Shown here piece after piece: positions 59,387-64,000 of a stretch of DNA of 64,000 nucleotides. This DNA comes from Hordeum vulgare subsp. vulgare (taxonomy: Eukaryota > Streptophyta > Magnoliopsida > Poales > Poaceae). The stretch is from assembly GCF_904849725.1 (NCBI RefSeq), contig NC_058521.1:558702176-558766175 (forward strand). Reading direction: 5' to 3'. Made by a program: the position numbers and the translations under genes. How positions within the stretch are numbered: position 1 is the stretch's first letter; every line of letters begins with the position of its first letter. Below the pieces are notes generated by a model. The model was not told the DNA's origin. It worked only from the letters and a program-made list of their open reading frames with translations, and ran no database searches.

Positions 59387-62179
59387 CTAGGTCACCTCAA
59401 TGGGGATGTGTATTTCCCCAACAAGCAAATCATACTTCATCTTGACACGAGGAATAGGGCATTCAAAGCTCCCAATAAGAATCGATGAAGTCTTTTCGAT
59501 AGCATTGATGCAATGTACTCGATATTGTTTCTTCGGAAAGTGCACCGTATGCTCATTACCGTTGACATGGAAAGTGACATTGCCTTTGTTGCAATCTATA
59601 ACAGCCCCTGCAGTGTTTAAAAAGGGTCTTCCGAGGATGACCGCCATGGCATCGTCCTCAGGAATATCCAAGATAACAAAGTCTATTAAGATAGTGGTGT
59701 TAGCAACCACAACAGGCATATCCTCGCAAATGCCGATAGGGAAAGCAGTTGATTTGTCGGCCATTTGCAGAGAGATTTTAGTGGGTGTCAACTTATCCAG
59801 TTCAAGTCTACGATAAAGAGAGAGAGGCATAACACTAACACCGGCTCCAAGATTGCATAACGCAGTTCTAACGTAGTTGCCTTTAATGGAGCAAGGTATA
59901 GTGGGCACACCGGGATCACCTAGTTTCTTAGGAGTTCCACCCTTGAAGGTATAGTTAGCAAGCATGGTGGAAATCTCAACCTCAGGTATCTTCCTCTTAT
60001 TAGTCACAATATCTTTCATGTACTTAGCATACAGATACATCTTGAGCATATCCGTTAAACGCATCTGCCGAAAGACAGGTCTGATCATTTCAATGAAGCG
60101 CTCAAAATCCTCATCATCCTTTTTCTTGGATGGTTCGGGAGGAAAGGGCATGGGTTTCTGAACCCATGATTCCCTTTCTTTACCGTGCTTCCTAGTAGCG
60201 AAGTCATTCTTATCATAACTTCTATTAGCCTTAGGCTGTGGGTTATCAAGATCAGGTTCAATCTCCACATCCTTATCGTTGCTAGGTTGAGCATCTTCAT
60301 GAACATCACTATTGATATTATCATTAGGCTCATGTTCATCACCAGATTGTGTTTCCGTATCAGAGACAGAGGCATCGTTTGGACTCTCAGGTGTAGCAAC
60401 AGCAGGGTTGCTAGCGTGCAGGTTCCTATCATCTTTCTTCTTCTTTCTAGGATGACTAGGTGCATCAGTGCTAACTCCTTGAGAATCTTGTTCAATTCTC
60501 TTCGGATGACCCTCAGGATACACAGGTTCCTGGGTCATTCTACCGCCTCTAGTGACGACTCTGACAGAATGGTCATTCAACTCATTGAGCAAGTCATTTT
60601 GAGCTTTAAGTACTTGTTCTGCCTGAGTAGTAACCATAGATGCATGTTTACTCAGAAGCTTAAGATCATTGACGTTTGTGTCCACACAAGCACTTAAATG
60701 ACTAAGCATACAAGCATTCTTTTCCAATTGTGTGCTAACATAATCATTGAAACTCTGTTGTTTGGCAACGAAGTTATCAAATTCATCCATGCATAAGCTA
60801 GTAGGTTTATCAAAAGGAATATCACTCTCATCAAACATGCGCAGAGAATTTACTTCTACTACATGTATCGGGTTATCGAGACCATGGATCTCTTCGCTAG
60901 GTGGTAGATTTTTGACATCTTCAGATTTAATGCCTTTCTCTCGCATAGATTTCTTGGCTTCTTGCATATCTTCAGGACTGAGGAATATAATACCTCTTTT
61001 TTCGGAGTTGGCTTAGGAGGTGGTTCGGGAATAGTCCAAGCATTTCTCATTGCACAAGATGTTATTCAGTAGAATTTGAGATTGTTCTACAGTTCGTTTC
61101 CTAAAAACACCACCGGCACAACTATCTAGGTGGTCTTTGGAAGCATCCGTAAGTCCATTATAGAAGATATCAAGTATTTCGTTCTTCTCAAGAGGGCGAT
61201 CAGGCAAAGCATTCAGTAGCTGGATAAGCCTCCCCCAAGCTTGTGGGAGACTCTCTTCTTTAGCTTGAGAAAAGTTGTATATTTCCTGCAAGGCAACTTG
61301 CTTCTTATGGGCAGGGAAATATTTTTTAGAGAAGTAGTAGACCATATCCTAGGGGCTACGCACACAACCAGGAGCAAGAGAAGTGAACCAGGTCTTAGCA
61401 TCATCCTTTAGCGAGAAAGGAAACAGCTTGAGGATGTAGTAGTGGCGGATCTTTTCCTCTCTAGTGAATAGGGTGGCTATATCGTGTAGTTTGGTAAGAT
61501 GGGCTACAACCGTTTCAGACTCATAACCGTGAAAAGGATCAGATTCGACCAGAGTGATTAACTCAGGGTCGACAGAGAATTCATAATCCATATCGGTCAC
61601 AAAGATAGGCAAAGTGGCAGACTTCGGGTCGTATTTCATCCTAGCGTTCAGAGATTTTTCTTTCCACTTGCGCAGTAATTTCTCAACATCATAGCTATCC
61701 TTACACGGTAGAAAATCCTCAGCTATCTCTCCCTCCATAACATAGCGCGTATCAGGCATAACACGCAATTCGGGCATAGTAGCAGGTTCTACTTCAATAC
61801 TATCAACAGTTTCAGAAGTATCATCACATCTAGCAACAACTCTAGCAATATGTGCATCAAGGGCACCTAGTGGCAAAGCAGTATCACGCATAGCATCATC
61901 ATGCATAGTATCAAGCATAGCATCATCACGCATAGTATCAAGCATAGCATCATTAGGCATAGTATCAAGAATAGCATCATCATAAGCATCATGGGCAGCA
62001 GAAGTAGCATCATCATGCACATGCGACATATCAAGATTTCTAGCAAGAGGCGAAGTCGCAAACTTACTCATAACTGAAGGTGAATCAAGTACAGAGCTAG
62101 ATGACAGTTCCTTACCTCTCCTCGTAGTGGAAGGCAAGATTTTAGTTCTTGGATCTTTCGGATTCCTCATAATGACCAA
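59387..62179 (-). pseudogene. gag: Gag and protease of the Athila-type element
   Basis: Minus-strand pieces: 61349-62179 (N-terminal Gag; FTREEKIRHYYILKLFPFSL leads into KTWFTSLAPG), 61013-61345 in the same frame after a TAG (YFPAHKKQVALQEI, QAWGRLIQLLNALPDRPL), and 59387-60967 after frameshifts near 61030 and 60960. The last piece carries an acidic linker, then a retropepsin core: IPCSIKGNYVRTALCNLGAGVSVMP and ILGRPFLNTAGAVID. The active-site Asp expected in CDLGA is Asn here, so protease is presumably dead. The Gag has a 9-residue tandem repeat near residue 80. Long Gag and this protease style are Athila features. Confidence 0.78.
61891..61998 (-). repeat. 27-bp minisatellite in Athila-type gag
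   Basis: Four units begin at 61891, 61918, 61945 and 61972. On the minus strand they encode variants of the nonapeptide DDAMLDTMR. The period keeps the frame. Confidence 0.8.
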
Positions 62180-62220
62180 CAGACGAAAATCCCAAGTGAC
62201 TCAGAGAATATAGCTGTGCT

Positions 62221-62238
62221 TCCCTAGCAACAGCGCCA
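62221..62238 (-). other. Primer binding site (Asp-tRNA) of the Athila-type element
   Basis: The minus strand reads TGGCGCTGTTGCTAGGGA, differing in three places from TGGCGCCGTTGCCGGGGA, the complement of plant Asp-tRNA that Athila-type and Sabrina-type elements use. It lies 11 bp from the LTR. Confidence 0.82.
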
Positions 62239-62249
62239 GAAAAAGGTCT

Positions 62250-63836
62250 TGATAACCCACAAGTATAGGGGATCACAACAGTTTTCGAGGGTAGAGTATT
62301 CAACCCAAATTTGTTGGTTCGCCAAAGGGGAAGCGAAAGAATATTCTCAAGTATTAGCAGCTGAGTTTGTCAGATTCAACCACACCTGAAAGATTAGTGT
62401 CTACAAGAAAAGTATCAGTAGCAAAGTAGTATGATAGCGACGGTGCGAGAAATGATCTGTTGACGACGGACTATTCCTAACTGTTGTATCAATGGCGCTA
62501 GTAAGTTGCACGTGGGCGAGTAATTATTCTTCCCCGACAACAGTGTCGGAAAAGGATCTTGCAACAAGTAATAGCGAAGTAGAAAGGAACAACAGTAGCA
62601 GCAGCAGCAGCAAAGTAACAACAGTAGCAACAATAGCAGCAAAGTGGCCCAATCCCTTTTGTAGCAATGGACAAGCCTGGACAAGGTAACGTAGCAAGGA
62701 CCAGTAGTAAAAAGACTCGTAGGCAGTGGATCGGTGATGGATGAGTATGACGGATGTGATTCATCATGTAACAGCTATAACATGGAGAGATATCTAACTA
62801 GCTCCCGTTCGTCAATCTAATGTAGACATGTATTCCGTATATAGTCATACGTGCTTAGGGAAAAGAACTTGCATGACATCTATTGTCCATCCCTCCCGTG
62901 GCAGCGGGGTCCTAATGGAAACTACGGGATATTAAGGTTCTCCTTTTAATAAAGAACCGGACCAACACATTAACACTTGGTGAATACATGAACTCCTCAT
63001 ACTACGGTCATCTTCGGGAGTGGTTCCGGCTATTGTCACTCCGGGGTTGCCGGGTCATAACACATAGTAGGTGACTACAACTTGCAAGATAGGATCTAAA
63101 ACACACATATATTGGTGACAACATAATAGGTTCAGATCTGAAATAATGGCACTCGGGCCCTAGTGACAAGCATTAAGCATAGCCAAGTAGTAGCAACATT
63201 AATCTAGAACATAGTGGATACTAGGGATCAATCCCCGTCAAAACTAACTCGATTACATGATAGATCTCATCCAACTCATCACCGGCCAGCAAGCCTACAA
63301 CGAGATTACTCACGAACGATGAAGAGCATCATGGAATTGTCGATGGAGGAAGGTTGATGATGATGATGGCGACGATTTCCCCTCTCCGGAGCCCGGAACG
63401 GACTCCAGATCTGCTCTCTAGATGAAGAACAGGAGGTGGCGGCGCCTCCGTATCGTAATACGCGATGAAACCTTCTCTCTGATTTTTTTCTGGTGAGACG
63501 GAAGATATAGAGCTGAGTTTGGGGGCGGTGGTGCCACGTGGGCCCCACAATCCCTCACGGCGCGGCCTAGGGGGGTGGCCGCGGCTTGTGGGCTTGTGGC
63601 CCACTGGCATGCCCCCTTCCGTGGATCTTTGCGCCGGTATTTTTCTTTTATTCCAGAAAAAACCTCCGTAAATTTTCAGGACATTCCGAGAACTTTTATT
63701 TCTGCACGAAAACAACACCATGGCAATTCTGCTGAAAACAGCGTCAGTCCGGGTTAGTTCCATTCAAATCATGCAAATTAGAGTCCAAAACAAGGGCAAA
63801 AGAGTTCGGAAAAGTAGATACGACGGAGACGTATCA
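62250..63836 (-). repeat. Right (5') LTR of the Athila-type element, 1,587 bp
   Basis: TGATAACCCACAAG to GACGTATCA, followed by duplication TGGAT. Contains an (AGC)n-like run at 62590-62610 and a GC-rich inverted repeat region near 63540-63600. Confidence 0.88.
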
Positions 63837-64000
63837 TGGATCTCCTCGAGGAAGCAAGGGACTTGGCCTTGACCCAGACGGCCATCGATCAACAGAAGTT
63901 GAGATACTACCACACCAAGAAGATCAAGCCTCTCTCTTTTAGAGAGGGAGACTTGGTGCTCAGAAAAATCCAACGCACCGTCGGCCAGCACAAGCTCTCA
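63837..64000 (+). pseudogene. Integrase C-terminal part of the Tat-type gypsy element (runs off window)
   Basis: Continues the frame broken at 53988 after one copy of the duplication: DLLEEARDLALTQTAIDQQK, then YHTKKIKPLSFREGDLVLRK. This is the usual start of the gypsy integrase C-terminal domain. Open to the window end. Confidence 0.85.

Larger units (their letters stand above)
53989..63836 (-). mobile_element. Complete Athila-lineage (Sabrina-like) non-autonomous element, 9.85 kb
   Basis: Flanked by the perfect duplication TGGAT (53984-53988 and 63837-63841). LTRs 53989-55569 and 62250-63836 start TGATAACCCACAAG and end GACGTATCA on the plus strand. Minus orientation is shown by the PBS at 62221-62238 and a polypurine tract (TTGGGGGAGT) at 55570. 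The coding order on the minus strand is gag, protease, then an Athila-type ORF; no RT, RNase H or integrase is found between 58596 and 59386, so it is non-autonomous. Confidence 0.85.
44948..64000 (+). mobile_element. Tat-type Ty3/gypsy element with nested insertions (3' end outside window)
   Basis: LTR, PBS, gag, protease, RT, RNase H and integrase in gypsy order on the plus strand. The PBS word TGGCGCCCACCGTGGGGC is that of grass elements such as RIRE2, Cinful and Grande, which belong to the Tat lineage. Codons are GC-rich, with heavy use of CCGGC. It is broken by three minus-strand insertions in the integrase and by several in-frame stops; the 3' LTR lies beyond 64000. Confidence 0.82.

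Noticed and set aside
61880..62000. CRISPR-like array
   Set aside because: The 27-bp units are contiguous with no spacers and lie in frame within gag; this is a plant genome.

Overview
This is a piece of a large, repeat-packed grass genome, almost certainly a Triticeae cereal (wheat, barley, Aegilops or relative). The argument is the set of retrotransposons: a Sukkula-type LARD, BARE/WIS/Angela copia elements, Athila-lineage gypsy elements of the Sabrina/WHAM kind, a Tat-type gypsy and a plant L1-type LINE. No bacterial features, rRNA, tRNA or CRISPR array were seen. About four fifths of the window is transposon sequence, and one intact host gene is present.

Layout. 1-11528: a Sukkula-type element on the minus strand, with two very long LTRs (the left one cut by the window edge) around a 3.26-kb internal region without genes. 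It sits inside an older copia element on the plus strand, whose decayed integrase, RT, RNase H and 3' LTR fill 11529-13763, followed by a Stowaway MITE terminus. 13796-25560: the host gene, a four-exon minus-strand NETWORKED 1 (NET1/KIP1-like) actin-binding coiled-coil gene of about 2,498 codons, with its downstream flank, introns (intron 1 carries a hAT-like MITE) and leader/promoter. 26133-26254: a Stowaway MITE. 26309-28058 and 44392-44947: two halves of one minus-strand LINE, split by a 16.3-kb BARE/Angela composite (28059-44391) flanked by the target duplication CAACC. The composite holds two elements: B, with an open gag and a damaged pol, and a more decayed element A that jumped into B's 5' LTR. 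The leftmost LTR is now a B/A chimera. 44948-64000: a plus-strand Tat-type gypsy element running off the window, its integrase interrupted by three minus-strand Athila-type insertions: a truncated element, a solo LTR, and a complete 9.85-kb non-autonomous element.

How the parts work together. The NET1 gene is a gene island between nested retroelement blocks. Its long exon 2 has grown by tandem duplication of coiled-coil blocks whose spacings (84, 119 and 126 residues) are all multiples of seven. The retroelements are mostly non-functional: two carry no polymerase (Sukkula LARD, Athila-type element) and would depend on enzymes from relatives. The others carry stops and frameshifts, several of them single transitions at CAG or TGG codons, as expected of old methylated DNA. 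I found no convincing new host system. The most informative signals are the heptad-locked repeat expansion in NET1, the altered NAB signature of that protein, the two-speed divergence of the Sukkula LTRs, and the insertion-plus-recombination history of the BARE composite.
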